Origin: Pseudomonas morbosilactucae
GTDB taxonomy: Bacteria; Pseudomonadota; Gammaproteobacteria; Pseudomonadales; Pseudomonadaceae
Length of the DNA stretch: 64,000 nucleotides
Reading direction: 5' to 3'
NCBI RefSeq assembly: GCF_023241715.1
Contig: NZ_JALQCW010000090.1
Location: forward strand, 1-64,000
Positions 56,540-64,000 of the stretch are shown here, piece after piece (within the stretch, counting starts at the first letter, position 1; each line of letters begins with the position of its first letter). Both the position numbers and the translations under genes were made by a program. The notes beneath the pieces are model-generated. The model did not search any database and had not been told where the DNA came from. It saw only the letters and a program-made list of their open reading frames with translations.

Positions 56540-59500
56540 GTGAACCACACTCCGCTCGTCAGTATCGTCATCCCGGCGTTCAATCCGCGTTTCTTCCGCC
56601 AGGCCCTGGAAAGTGCCTTGGCGCAAAGTTACCCGTCCCTGGAAATCCTGGTCTGTGATGACAGTGCCGGTGATGAAATCCGCCAGGTCGTCGACGACCT
56701 GGCGGGGGCGCCTCACCCCATTCGTTATGTGCGCAATCCGCAGCGGCTCGGCCTGCAAGGCAATGTGCTGCGGGCGGTGGAGTTGGCACAGGGCGAGTTG
56801 ATCAAGATCCTCTGCGACGATGATCGTCTGTTTGCGCCCTGCATTGAGCTGCAAGCGCAGGTGTTGGCAGAGCATCCGGAGGTCAACTTGGTGTTCGGCC
56901 TGCGGATTTTTGGCGACGCCGGCAATTTCATCTTGCCGTCGCGGATCACCAACTGCCGCTTTGTGCCGACCGATGCCGTGCTCAAGGGCGATGACATGTT
57001 GGCGATTTTCGAACTGTCGCCGCGAAACTTCCTCGGCAATTTCAGTTCGGCGCTGATGCGTCGCGCGGATGTGCTGGAACTGCTGCCAGCGGTCATCCAG
57101 GACGGCGCCGGTTTCTACGGGCTGCTGGATTTTGCCCTGTTCGTCTGCCTGATGCGGCGGGGCAACCTAGCAGCCCTGAACACGGTGTTGAGCACCGAGC
57201 GCTTGTACCCTGAGCGCCTGAGCAATACCCCGGAAATGCTCAAGGCGAGGACCACCGAGTGGGAGTGGATCCGGCAGATGCTGGCGGTGCGCAACGGCGA
57301 GTCGGCACCGGCCAGCGGCTGGGTGCGATACGTTGAGCTGCGCAAGGCTGCCGAGCAGCCACGGCAATGGCAGGAAGTCGGTGTAGGCCGAGTCCTGGGC
57401 AATCGCACCACGGTGATCGAAGGGCGGGTGGGTTGTGAGGCCCAGAGTTACCAGGAGTTCTATCGTGAGTGGCTGGCCGTGCGCCGGTTCTCGGCGGTCG
57501 AGCAACGCCATATGGATCAGCGCATCGGCAGTTGGAGCATGCGTCCGCAGATTGTGCCGGTGGTGATTGATCGGGGTGGCGATGCGGCAGTACTGCGCCA
57601 GACACTGGAGAGCATCGCCGGGCAGCTGTACCAGCCGCCGGCAGTGTTGCTGCTGTCCGACGCAGTGTTCGAGATGGACGCGCGAGTGGTGCAGTTACCC
57701 TTGGCGGATAACTGGGCGCAGCAACTCAACGGTCTGTTGCCGCAGTTGGAAGGCAGTCAATGGTTCTATTTGTTGCAGGCCGGTGACCGCTTGCAGGAGT
57801 CGGCCTTGCTGGTGCTGGCTGAGCGCATTGCCAACACCCCGGGCATGTTTTGCGCCTACAGCGATGAGGGCGCCTTGGCCGAGGTGGGCTCCACGGACCC
57901 CGTATTCAAGCCGGACTTCAATGTCGACCTGATGCGCTCCTATCCCTATGTCGGGCGGACCCTGGCCTTCCAGCGTGAGCGCTTCATGGCCATGGGCGGG
58001 TTTGATTCCCAGCAGGGTGAACTGGCGCCCCATGACCTGCTCTGGCGCCTGGTGGAAGAGGCGGGCCCGCAGTGTGTGGAGCACATCGCTGAGATCCAGC
58101 TTGAGTCCGTCTTCGACTTTGCCCAATGGCTGTCTCTGCCCGACGTCGTCGAGGGCAGCGCACGGCTGGTCAGTGCACACCTGTCACGCATCGGTGCCGA
58201 GCACCGGATTCGTCTTGGCGACTTGCCGTTGCTCAACCGCATTGACTACCTGCATGCGAAGCGTCCGTTGGTGTCGATCATCATTCGCTGTGGCGATTCC
58301 CTGGCGTCGCTGCAGCGTTGCATTGAAGGGCTGATCGAAAAGACCGCCTACAGCCGCTACGAAATTCTGCTGGTGGCCAGCGATCGGTCCAACCCGGCCA
58401 TGGGCGACTGGCTGGCCGCGATGGCGCAATTGGACGCGGCCATGCTGCGGGTATTGCCGTATGCCGGTGTGCTGAATGACGCGGCCATCGGCAACTTCGC
58501 CGCCGGCCAGGCCCGTGGTGATTACTTGCTGCTGCTCAGCGCGCGCAGCGTGATCTGCGCCGCCGATTGGCTGGACGAGCTGCTCAACCATGCCCAGCGT
58601 CCGGAAGTCGGTGTAGTGGGGGCCAAGCTGCTGGCGGCTGATGGCTCCATCGCCCATGCCGGGCAGATCCTCGGCCTGGCGGGGCCGGTGGGTTCGCCCT
58701 TTGCCGGCGACACCGCTACCGCGCGTGGTTACATGCAGCGCTTGCAGGTGGCACAGAATTGGAGTGCGGTCAGTCGCGATTGCCTGATGGTGCGCAAAGA
58801 GGTGTTCGACAGCGTCGGAGGCCTGGATGAAGCGCGTTTCACCCTCGGCCTCAGTGACACCGACTTGTGCCTGCGGGTCGACCGTAACGGCTACCTGGTG
58901 GTCTGGACCCCTTATGCCAGCCTGATCCTCGGCCCTGATACCGCGGTCGACCAGGCCCCAGGCACCTTGCAAGTGCAAGAGGCCGAGCATGAGGCCTTTT
59001 ATCACCAGTGGATGCCCAAGGTCGCCCGCGATCCGGCCTATAACCCGGCCCTCAGCCTGGGTTTTTCCAGCTTTAGCCTGGAGCCTTCGTTGCGCAACAA
59101 CTGGAGTCCGTTCTGCAGTCGAAGCTTGCCGTTGATTCTCGGCTTGCCGGTGAACGATTCTGCCGTGGGGCATTACCGGGTCATCGGCCCGCTGGCGGCG
59201 CTGGAGGCGGCGGGGCGGGTGATTGCCCGGGTTGCCTACGAGTCGCCGTCGACCGTGGAGATCGAGCGCATTGCCCCCGATACCATTGTGCTTCAGGGGC
59301 GCTACAGCGAAGGTGCGGCCGACGATATTCTGCGGATGAAAAAATACTCCAGTGCGTTGCGCATCTTTGAAATCGACGACTACATCGTCAGCGCACCGAA
59401 GAAGAATTCTCACGCTCGCAACAAGCCGGTGAACACCGAAGATTTGTTACGCCGGGGCATTGCCTTGTGTGATCGGGTGGTGGTGACCACCCAACCCCTG

Positions 59501-60112
59501 GCGGATGCCTTGTCGAGCATGCACAGCGATATTCGCGTGGTGCCCAATATGCTGTCGCCGGATCCCTGGGCGGGCTTGAAAAGTCGCCGTGGCACGTCCA
59601 GTAAACCACGGGTTGGCTGGGGCGGAGGCACCAGCCATACCGGCGACCTGGAGCTTATTGCCGACGTGGTGCGTGAGTTGGCCGATGAGGTGGAGTGGGT
59701 GTTCTTCGGTATGTGCCCTGAGGGCCTGCGCCCATACGTGCATGAGTTCCACTCCTCGATTTCCTTGCGCAACTACCCCTTCAAGCTGGCCAGCCTCAAC
59801 CTCGACCTGGCGTTGGCGCCGTTGGAGTTCCATATCTTCAACGACTGTAAAAGCAACCTGCGCCTGCTGGAGTACGGCGCCTGTGGTTACCCGGTGATCT
59901 GCACCGACACCGAGGCCTATCGTGGCTTCCTGCCGTGCACCAAGGTCCATAGCAACAGCACTGAGGAATGGTTGCAGGCGATTCGCGTGCACCTGGCCGA
60001 TCCCGAGGCCAGCTACCGCATGGGCGATGAGTTGCGTGAAGCGGTGCACCGTGACTTCATGCTGCGCAGCGACAATCTGCAGCACTGGCTGTGGGGTTGG
60101 CTGCCGGACTGA
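56540..60112 (+). CDS. Large three-domain glycosyltransferase, probable flagellin glycosyltransferase
   Basis: A 1190-residue cytoplasmic protein. Domain 1 (about residues 1-230) is a GT-A family 2 domain: 'VSIVIPAFNPRFFRQALES', 'EILVCDDSAGDE', 'KILCDDDRLF'. Domain 2 (about 570-840) is a second GT-A: 'PLVSIIIRCGDSLASLQRC', 'EILLVASDRSNP', 'VVGAKLLAADGSIAHAGQIL'. Domain 3 (about 870-1190) is GT-B/GT4-like: 'GLPVNDSAVGHYRVIGPL', 'DRVVVTTQPLADALS', 'PRVGWGGGTSHTGD', 'NLRLLEYGACGYPVICTD'. Its place directly after flgL and its size resemble FgtA/Fgt1-type flagellin glycosyltransferases of P. aeruginosa and P. syringae. The start is GTG 56540. Three domains suggest it builds a short glycan on flagellin; specificity is unknown. 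Confidence 0.85.
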   Translation: MNHTPLVSIVIPAFNPRFFRQALESALAQSYPSLEILVCDDSAGDEIRQVVDDLAGAPHPIRYVRNPQRLGLQGNVLRAVELAQGELIKILCDDDRLFAPCIELQAQVLAEHPEVNLVFGLRIFGDAGNFILPSRITNCRFVPTDAVLKGDDMLAIFELSPRNFLGNFSSALMRRADVLELLPAVIQDGAGFYGLLDFALFVCLMRRGNLAALNTVLSTERLYPERLSNTPEMLKARTTEWEWIRQMLAVRNGESAPASGWVRYVELRKAAEQPRQWQEVGVGRVLGNRTTVIEGRVGCEAQSYQEFYREWLAVRRFSAVEQRHMDQRIGSWSMRPQIVPVVIDRGGDAAVLRQTLESIAGQLYQPPAVLLLSDAVFEMDARVVQLPLADNWAQQLNGLLPQLEGSQWFYLLQAGDRLQESALLVLAERIANTPGMFCAYSDEGALAEVGSTDPVFKPDFNVDLMRSYPYVGRTLAFQRERFMAMGGFDSQQGELAPHDLLWRLVEEAGPQCVEHIAEIQLESVFDFAQWLSLPDVVEGSARLVSAHLSRIGAEHRIRLGDLPLLNRIDYLHAKRPLVSIIIRCGDSLASLQRCIEGLIEKTAYSRYEILLVASDRSNPAMGDWLAAMAQLDAAMLRVLPYAGVLNDAAIGNFAAGQARGDYLLLLSARSVICAADWLDELLNHAQRPEVGVVGAKLLAADGSIAHAGQILGLAGPVGSPFAGDTATARGYMQRLQVAQNWSAVSRDCLMVRKEVFDSVGGLDEARFTLGLSDTDLCLRVDRNGYLVVWTPYASLILGPDTAVDQAPGTLQVQEAEHEAFYHQWMPKVARDPAYNPALSLGFSSFSLEPSLRNNWSPFCSRSLPLILGLPVNDSAVGHYRVIGPLAALEAAGRVIARVAYESPSTVEIERIAPDTIVLQGRYSEGAADDILRMKKYSSALRIFEIDDYIVSAPKKNSHARNKPVNTEDLLRRGIALCDRVVVTTQPLADALSSMHSDIRVVPNMLSPDPWAGLKSRRGTSSKPRVGWGGGTSHTGDLELIADVVRELADEVEWVFFGMCPEGLRPYVHEFHSSISLRNYPFKLASLNLDLALAPLEFHIFNDCKSNLRLLEYGACGYPVICTDTEAYRGFLPCTKVHSNSTEEWLQAIRVHLADPEASYRMGDELREAVHRDFMLRSDNLQHWLWGWLPD

Positions 60113-60203
60113 TGGGGCGTTGTTGTCCTGAATGCCTGAGGGGCTCACCGGGTATTCAGGGCGTGCTTGAGGCCCTTTCGGCTGTTCTTTTCCCTTGTGT
60201 GAA

Positions 60204-60222
60204 GGGCGCGTTCAACGCGCCC
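60204..60222. terminator. GC-rich palindrome, possible terminator after the large glycosyltransferase
   Basis: Arms GGGCGCGTT (60204-60212) and AACGCGCCC (60214-60222) around a single C. It lies 92 nt after the glycosyltransferase stop and just before the next promoter. The following sequence (GATCTTCT) is a poor T tract. Confidence 0.4.
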
Positions 60223-60262
60223 GATCTTCTGCTGCCACCTCAAGGTGCGCCCCGCCTGCAAT

Positions 60263-60278
60263 TGGCGCACTTCCTGCA
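60263..60278 (+). promoter_or_regulatory. Putative sigma-54 promoter of the flagellar glycan operon
   Basis: TGGCGCACTTCCTGCA has GG (60264-60265), ten bases, then GC (60276-60277). TGGCGC and CTGCA differ by one base each from the -24 TGGCAC and -12 TTGCA consensus. It lies 129 nt before rfbF in the 294-bp gap. This is the best sigma-54 match in the window. Confidence 0.62.
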
Positions 60279-60406
60279 AGCCTGCCTGATATCGCCATAA
60301 AACCTTCATCGCGTCGCGGTGCAGGTGGCCGGTCAATGATGTGCAGCGGGCGCCCCGCGCAGCCCTGCCAGGCTGAGTGGGCCGTACACGGAGCAAGAGG
60401 ACAGCG

Positions 60407-61180
60407 ATGAAGGCAGTAATTCTGGCAGGTGGTCTCGGTACGCGAATCAGCGAAGAGTCGCACCTCAAGCCCAAGCCGATGATCGAGATCGGCGGCAAGC
60501 CAATTCTTTGGCACATCATGAAGCAGTACTCCGCCCACGGAATCCACGACTTCGTCATCTGCCTGGGCTACAAGGGCTACGCAATCAAGGACTTCTTCGC
60601 CAACTACTTCCTGCACACCTCCGATGTGACCTTCGACATGCGCAACAACCGCATGGACGTGCATCAGAACTACAGCGAGCCGTGGAGCGTGACCCTGATC
60701 GACACCGGCGAGGAAACCATGACCGGTGGGCGCCTGCGGCGTGCCGCGCGGTACCTGCAGGATGATCCGGCGTTTTGCTTCACCTACGGCGATGGCGTGT
60801 CTGATTTGAATATTCGCGCGCTGGTGGACTTCCACCAGGCCCACGGCAAGTTGGCGACCGTGACCTCAGTGCAGCCGCCGGGCCGCTACGGCGCCTTGGA
60901 ACGCAGCGGCGACCAGGTGCTGGGCTTCACGGAAAAACCCCGGGGCGATGGTGGCTGGATCAACGGCGGCTTTTTTGTCCTGTCGCCCAAGGTGTTGGGT
61001 TACATCGACGGTGATCACGTCAGTTGGGAGGCGGCTCCCCTGGAACGCCTGGCCAAGGAAGGGCAGTTGCACGCCTTTGAACACGGCGGCTTCTGGCAAC
61101 CCATGGACACTCTGCGCGACAAGAATCACCTGGAACAGTTGTGGCAGAGCGGGGAGGCCCCATGGAAACAATGGGACTGA
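60407..61180 (+). CDS. rfbF: Glucose-1-phosphate cytidylyltransferase
   Basis: A 257-residue nucleotidyltransferase making CDP-glucose from CTP and glucose-1-P. 'AVILAGGLGTRISEESHLK' is the nucleotide motif, 'PKPMIEIGGKPILWHIM' is typical of RfbF, and 'CFTYGDGVSDLNI' holds the metal aspartate. ATG 60407 has AAGAGGA 5-6 nt upstream; an earlier in-frame start at 60377 has none. The 3' end overlaps rfbG by 19 nt. Confidence 0.95.
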   Translation: MKAVILAGGLGTRISEESHLKPKPMIEIGGKPILWHIMKQYSAHGIHDFVICLGYKGYAIKDFFANYFLHTSDVTFDMRNNRMDVHQNYSEPWSVTLIDTGEETMTGGRLRRAARYLQDDPAFCFTYGDGVSDLNIRALVDFHQAHGKLATVTSVQPPGRYGALERSGDQVLGFTEKPRGDGGWINGGFFVLSPKVLGYIDGDHVSWEAAPLERLAKEGQLHAFEHGGFWQPMDTLRDKNHLEQLWQSGEAPWKQWD

Positions 61181-62244
61181 GCCCGGCGTTCTGGCAGGGC
61201 AAGCGTGTCTTGCTCACCGGTCATACCGGCTTCAAGGGCAGTTGGCTGGCCCTGTGGTTGCAGAGCCTGGGGGCCGAGGTCACGGGCTTTGCCCTGGACC
61301 CGTCGACCACCCCAAGTCTGTTCGAATTGGCCCGCGTGGCCGAGGGCCTCAATGACCAGCGCGGTGACCTGCGAGACCTGGGTGCCTTGCTTGAGCTGAT
61401 CGCCGAGACCCAGCCGGAAATCGTCCTGCACCTGGCGGCCCAGCCCCTGGTGCGTGAAGGTTATCGAGACCCTCTTGGCACCTACTCCAGCAATGTCATG
61501 GGCACCCTCAACCTGCTTGAGGCGATTCGTCAGGTCGGCGGGGTGCGTGCCTGTGTGCTGGTGACCACCGACAAGGTCTACGCCAATCAGGAATGGCTCT
61601 GGCCCTATCGGGAAAACGAAGCCCTGGGCGGTCACGATCCCTATAGCAGCAGCAAGGCCTGCTGCGAGTTGCTGGCACAGTCTTACGCGGCTTCTTTTTT
61701 TGCCCCCGAGCGCCATGCCGAGCACGGCCTGGCCCTGGCCACGGCACGGGCGGGCAATGTTCTGGGCGGCGGCGACTTTGCCCCTGAACGCTTGATTCCC
61801 GATGTGCTCCAGGCCTGGTCGGCAGGGGAGCCGGTGACCTTGCGTTATCCCCAAGCGGTGCGCCCTTGGCAGCATGCCCTGGAGCCCCTGGCCGGCTACC
61901 TGCAACTGGCCGCCGGCCTGTATGAGCAGGGGCCGGCGTTCAATGGGGCGTGGAACTTCGGCCCGGGCGAGGCGGACATGTGCAGCGTCGGCGAGGTGGT
62001 GGAATTGCTGGCCCAGCGTTGGCCCGAATCCCCAGGGCTACGGGTCGAACCCAGTGACCTGCATGAGGCTGGGTTGCTACGCCTGGACAGCAGTCGTGCC
62101 CGCCAGCGCCTGGCCTGGCAGCCGCGCTGGTCGTTGCAGCAATGCCTGGAGCAGACCCTGGACTGGCACCTGGCCTGGCGCGCAGGTGAAGACATGCGTG
62201 TGGTCAGCCTCAACCAATTGAATCTCTACAAGGAACGAGCATGA
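61162..62244 (+). CDS. rfbG: CDP-glucose 4,6-dehydratase
   Basis: A 360-residue SDR enzyme converting CDP-glucose to CDP-4-keto-6-deoxyglucose. Rossmann motif 'LLTGHTGFKGSWLALWL', the catalytic pair in 'DPYSSSKACCELLAQSY' (YSSSK) and 'TARAGNVLGGGDFAPERLIPD' are diagnostic. ATG 61162 has GGGGAGG upstream; it overlaps rfbF by 19 nt. The ATGA overlap with the next gene shows tight coupling. Confidence 0.95.
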   Translation: METMGLSPAFWQGKRVLLTGHTGFKGSWLALWLQSLGAEVTGFALDPSTTPSLFELARVAEGLNDQRGDLRDLGALLELIAETQPEIVLHLAAQPLVREGYRDPLGTYSSNVMGTLNLLEAIRQVGGVRACVLVTTDKVYANQEWLWPYRENEALGGHDPYSSSKACCELLAQSYAASFFAPERHAEHGLALATARAGNVLGGGDFAPERLIPDVLQAWSAGEPVTLRYPQAVRPWQHALEPLAGYLQLAAGLYEQGPAFNGAWNFGPGEADMCSVGEVVELLAQRWPESPGLRVEPSDLHEAGLLRLDSSRARQRLAWQPRWSLQQCLEQTLDWHLAWRAGEDMRVVSLNQLNLYKERA

Positions 62245-62801
62245 ATGAAGTCAAGCTCCAGGCATTGCGCCTGGAAGGGCTTTATCTGATCCAGCAAAAG
62301 GTCTTCAGCGACGAGCGCGGACGTTTTGCTCGACTGTTTTGCCAGACTCGCCTGACCCTGGAAGGACGTTCTTTCGATATTCGCCAGATCAACCACTCGC
62401 GGACCTCGGAACGCGGCAGTGTACGTGGCCTGCACTTTCAGCAGGCCGGGTTTGCCGAAGCCAAGCTGATTACCTGCCTGCGGGGCGCGATCTGGGACGT
62501 GGCGGTGGACTTGCGTCCCGAGTCGTCGACCTTCCTGCAGTGGCATGCCGAAGAGCTGCGCGCCGATGATGGACGCAGCCTGCTGATCCCCCGTGGTTTT
62601 GCCCATGGCTTCCAGGCCCTCGAAGAGGACAGTGAAGTGCTGTACTTCACCGATGCCGACTACGCCCCGGAGCATGAAGCCGGGCTGTCGGTGAGCGATC
62701 CGGCCTTGGCCATCAACTGGCCGCTGCCGGTGCGCAACCTGTCGGCCAAGGACGCTTGCCATCCGCTGTTGGACGCGCAATTCCCGGGCGTGCGCCTGTG
62801 A
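62241..62801 (+). CDS. RmlC/RfbC-like sugar 3,5-epimerase
   Basis: A 186-residue cupin-fold epimerase like dTDP-4-dehydrorhamnose 3,5-epimerase. 'KVFSDERGRFARLFCQ', the catalytic 'SVRGLHFQ', 'IWDVAVDLR' and 'LLIPRGFAHGFQALEED' are conserved. As it follows RfbFG, the real substrate is probably a CDP-4-keto-6-deoxyhexose rather than a dTDP-sugar. It overlaps neighbours by 4 nt on both sides (ATGA and GTGA). Confidence 0.85.
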   Translation: MNEVKLQALRLEGLYLIQQKVFSDERGRFARLFCQTRLTLEGRSFDIRQINHSRTSERGSVRGLHFQQAGFAEAKLITCLRGAIWDVAVDLRPESSTFLQWHAEELRADDGRSLLIPRGFAHGFQALEEDSEVLYFTDADYAPEHEAGLSVSDPALAINWPLPVRNLSAKDACHPLLDAQFPGVRL

Positions 62802-63670
62802 TCTTGCCGGCCATCAAGGTGCTGGTCACCGGTGCCACCGGTTTTGTCGGCCAGCACTTGGTGAGTGCCTTGCTGGATCGGGGTTTTGCGGTGCGCGCCG
62901 TGGCCCGGCGACGTGAACCGGCTGAGTGCTTGCCTTGGTTCGCGGCGGTGGAGTTCGTCGAAGCCGATGTGCACGCTGCCGATCTCGACGTGGCTGCCTT
63001 GGCCGCCGGGGTTGACGCCCTGGCTCATCTGGCCTGGCCCGGCTTGCCGAACTATCAGGCCTTGAGCCATTTCGAGCGCACCTTGCCGGCAGACTACGGC
63101 TTTATCAAACAGGTGGTGCAAAGCGGCGTACAGCAGGTGCTGGTCACCGGTACCTGTTTTGAATACGGCCTGCAAAACGGTGCCTTGAGTGAAGACACTG
63201 CGCCGCAGCCTGTCACGCCCTACGGGCTGGCCAAAAATACCCTTCGCCTGTTCCTTGAAGCCTTGCAGCGCGAACAGCCGTTTAACCTGCAGTGGGCGCG
63301 CCTGTTCTACCTGCACGGTGCGGGACAGAACCCCAAGAGCCTGTTGGCCAGCCTGGATCGGGCGATCGATGCCGGTGATGCGGTGTTCGACATGTCGGCC
63401 GGTGATCAATTGCGTGACTACCTGGCCATTGAAGAGGCGGCCCAGTGGCTGGCCCGTTTGCTGGCCCGGCGCGACGTGGCCGGAGTGATCAACTGTTGCA
63501 GTGGTCAGCCGGTTTCCCTGCGGGACCTGGTGGAACAGCGGGTCCGGCAACGTCACTCGAATATTGCCCTGAACCTTGGGCACTACCCTTACGCCGCCCA
63601 CGAACCCTTGGCGTTTTGGGGTGTGAACCAGCGGTTGCAGCGCCTGGCAGGAGACGCCCATGAGGCATGA
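62798..63670 (+). CDS. SDR-family sugar-nucleotide reductase/epimerase
   Basis: A 290-residue extended SDR protein. 'KVLVTGATGFVGQHLVSALL' is the cofactor motif. 'VLVTGTCFEYG' and 'TPYGLAKNTLRLF' (YGLAK) give the catalytic Ser/Thr and Tyr/Lys. It probably reduces the 4-keto sugar made upstream (RfbJ/CDP-abequose synthase-like), an inference from position. The GTG at 62798 overlaps the previous stop; the 3' end overlaps the next gene by 11 nt. Confidence 0.82.
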   Translation: MILPAIKVLVTGATGFVGQHLVSALLDRGFAVRAVARRREPAECLPWFAAVEFVEADVHAADLDVAALAAGVDALAHLAWPGLPNYQALSHFERTLPADYGFIKQVVQSGVQQVLVTGTCFEYGLQNGALSEDTAPQPVTPYGLAKNTLRLFLEALQREQPFNLQWARLFYLHGAGQNPKSLLASLDRAIDAGDAVFDMSAGDQLRDYLAIEEAAQWLARLLARRDVAGVINCCSGQPVSLRDLVEQRVRQRHSNIALNLGHYPYAAHEPLAFWGVNQRLQRLAGDAHEA

Positions 63671-64000
63671 GTTGTATCGCGCCACCGGTTTGCCGGTGTT
63701 GCAGAATCGCACCTTCGCCACGGCCGAGCAGGCTCGGGCTTCAGGCAGCGCCGATATCGTGTTGGTGCAGGACGACGACAGCGGCTTGATCTTCAATCAG
63801 GCCTTTGACGCCGACAAGCTCAGCTACGACAGCGACTATCAGAACGAACAGGCCCATTCCGGCCAGTTCCAGCGGCACTTGCAGGATGTCGAAGGTGTGA
63901 TCGCCCGGCATTTCAAGGACCGCAAACTGATCGAGGTGGGCTGCGGCAAGGGCTATTTCCTCGAGATGCTGCGCGATCGCGGCTACTCGATCACCGGCAT
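63660..64000 (+). CDS. Class I SAM-dependent methyltransferase, 5' part
   Basis: The first ~113 residues of a protein cut by the window end. It begins 'MRHELYRATGLPVLQNRTF' and reaches the SAM motif 'LIEVGCGKGYFLEMLRDRGY'. The N-terminal half resembles sugar C- or O-methyltransferases found in deoxysugar operons. AGGAGA is 6 nt upstream of the ATG, which overlaps the previous gene by 11 nt. The acceptor is probably the deoxyhexose of the flagellar glycan. Confidence 0.8.
   Translation, partial: MRHELYRATGLPVLQNRTFATAEQARASGSADIVLVQDDDSGLIFNQAFDADKLSYDSDYQNEQAHSGQFQRHLQDVEGVIARHFKDRKLIEVGCGKGYFLEMLRDRGYSITG

Noticed and set aside
52504..56875. Two very long minus-strand frames (782 and 687 codons) over flgJ, flgK and flgL
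   Set aside because: Antisense shadows of high-GC genes; the plus-strand proteins are canonical FlgJ, FlgK and FlgL.

Overview
This 64 kb window looks like a chromosome segment of a fluorescent-group Pseudomonas. That is inferred from gene content and order: high-GC core genes, recQ and a MarR gene next to a patatin-like autotransporter (PlpD type), a cpxR/cpxP-like/cpxA locus beside yciI-yciB, phhAB with divergent phhR, and a flgFGHIJKL operon followed by a flagellin glycosylation locus. No rRNA, tRNA, CRISPR array, transposase or integrase was seen.

Layout. 1-3797: 3' end of a giant RTX/type I-secreted adhesin with a von Willebrand A domain. 3.9-12.3 kb: housekeeping genes (DUF454, UPF0149, recQ, MarR regulator, plpD with a 1-nt frameshift, SelT/W/H-like protein, EamA transporter, AraC regulator). 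12.3-26.5 kb: an AT-rich surface-polysaccharide island. It carries manC, ugd, wzx, a methyltransferase-like gene, five glycosyltransferases, gmd, fcl, a WbpV-like reductase and a PglC-type initiating transferase. The island is bracketed by a 68-bp direct repeat (12274-12341 and 26396-26463, 66/68 identical). One copy holds the ribosome-binding site of the araC gene and the other lies just before the metallophosphoesterase gene. The island therefore appears to have entered an ancestral araC/metallophosphoesterase intergenic region. 26.5-48 kb: core genes, including trkH, a Cpx-type envelope-stress locus with a CpxR-type box, yciB with a large internal in-frame deletion, rnm-yciO-scpA-scpB-DUF1289-rluB, aroP, arfB, an MFS exporter, phhAB and phhR. 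48-56.4 kb: flgFGHIJKL behind a sigma-54-type promoter. 56.5-64 kb: a flagellar glycosylation island with a 1190-residue, three-domain glycosyltransferase. It is followed by an operon (rfbF, rfbG, rmlC-like, reductase, methyltransferase) that has its own sigma-54-type promoter and runs off the window.

How the genes work together. The first island should make GDP-L-fucose (ManC, Gmd, Fcl) and UDP-glucuronate (Ugd). It would start a lipid-linked unit with a 6-deoxy-N-acetylhexosamine (WbpV-like reductase plus PglC-like transferase), extend it with several glycosyltransferases and flip it with Wzx. No Wzy polymerase or Wzz is present. The second island should make a CDP-4-keto-6-deoxyhexose, modify it by epimerisation, reduction and methylation, and attach the glycan to flagellin. 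Its sigma-54-type promoter would link it to the flagellar regulon.

Three genes carry apparent single-base indels: plpD near 8814, wzx in a T8 run at 16636-16643, and a glycosyltransferase near 19326. Each reads correctly when one base is added or removed, so they are either real mutations or assembly errors.
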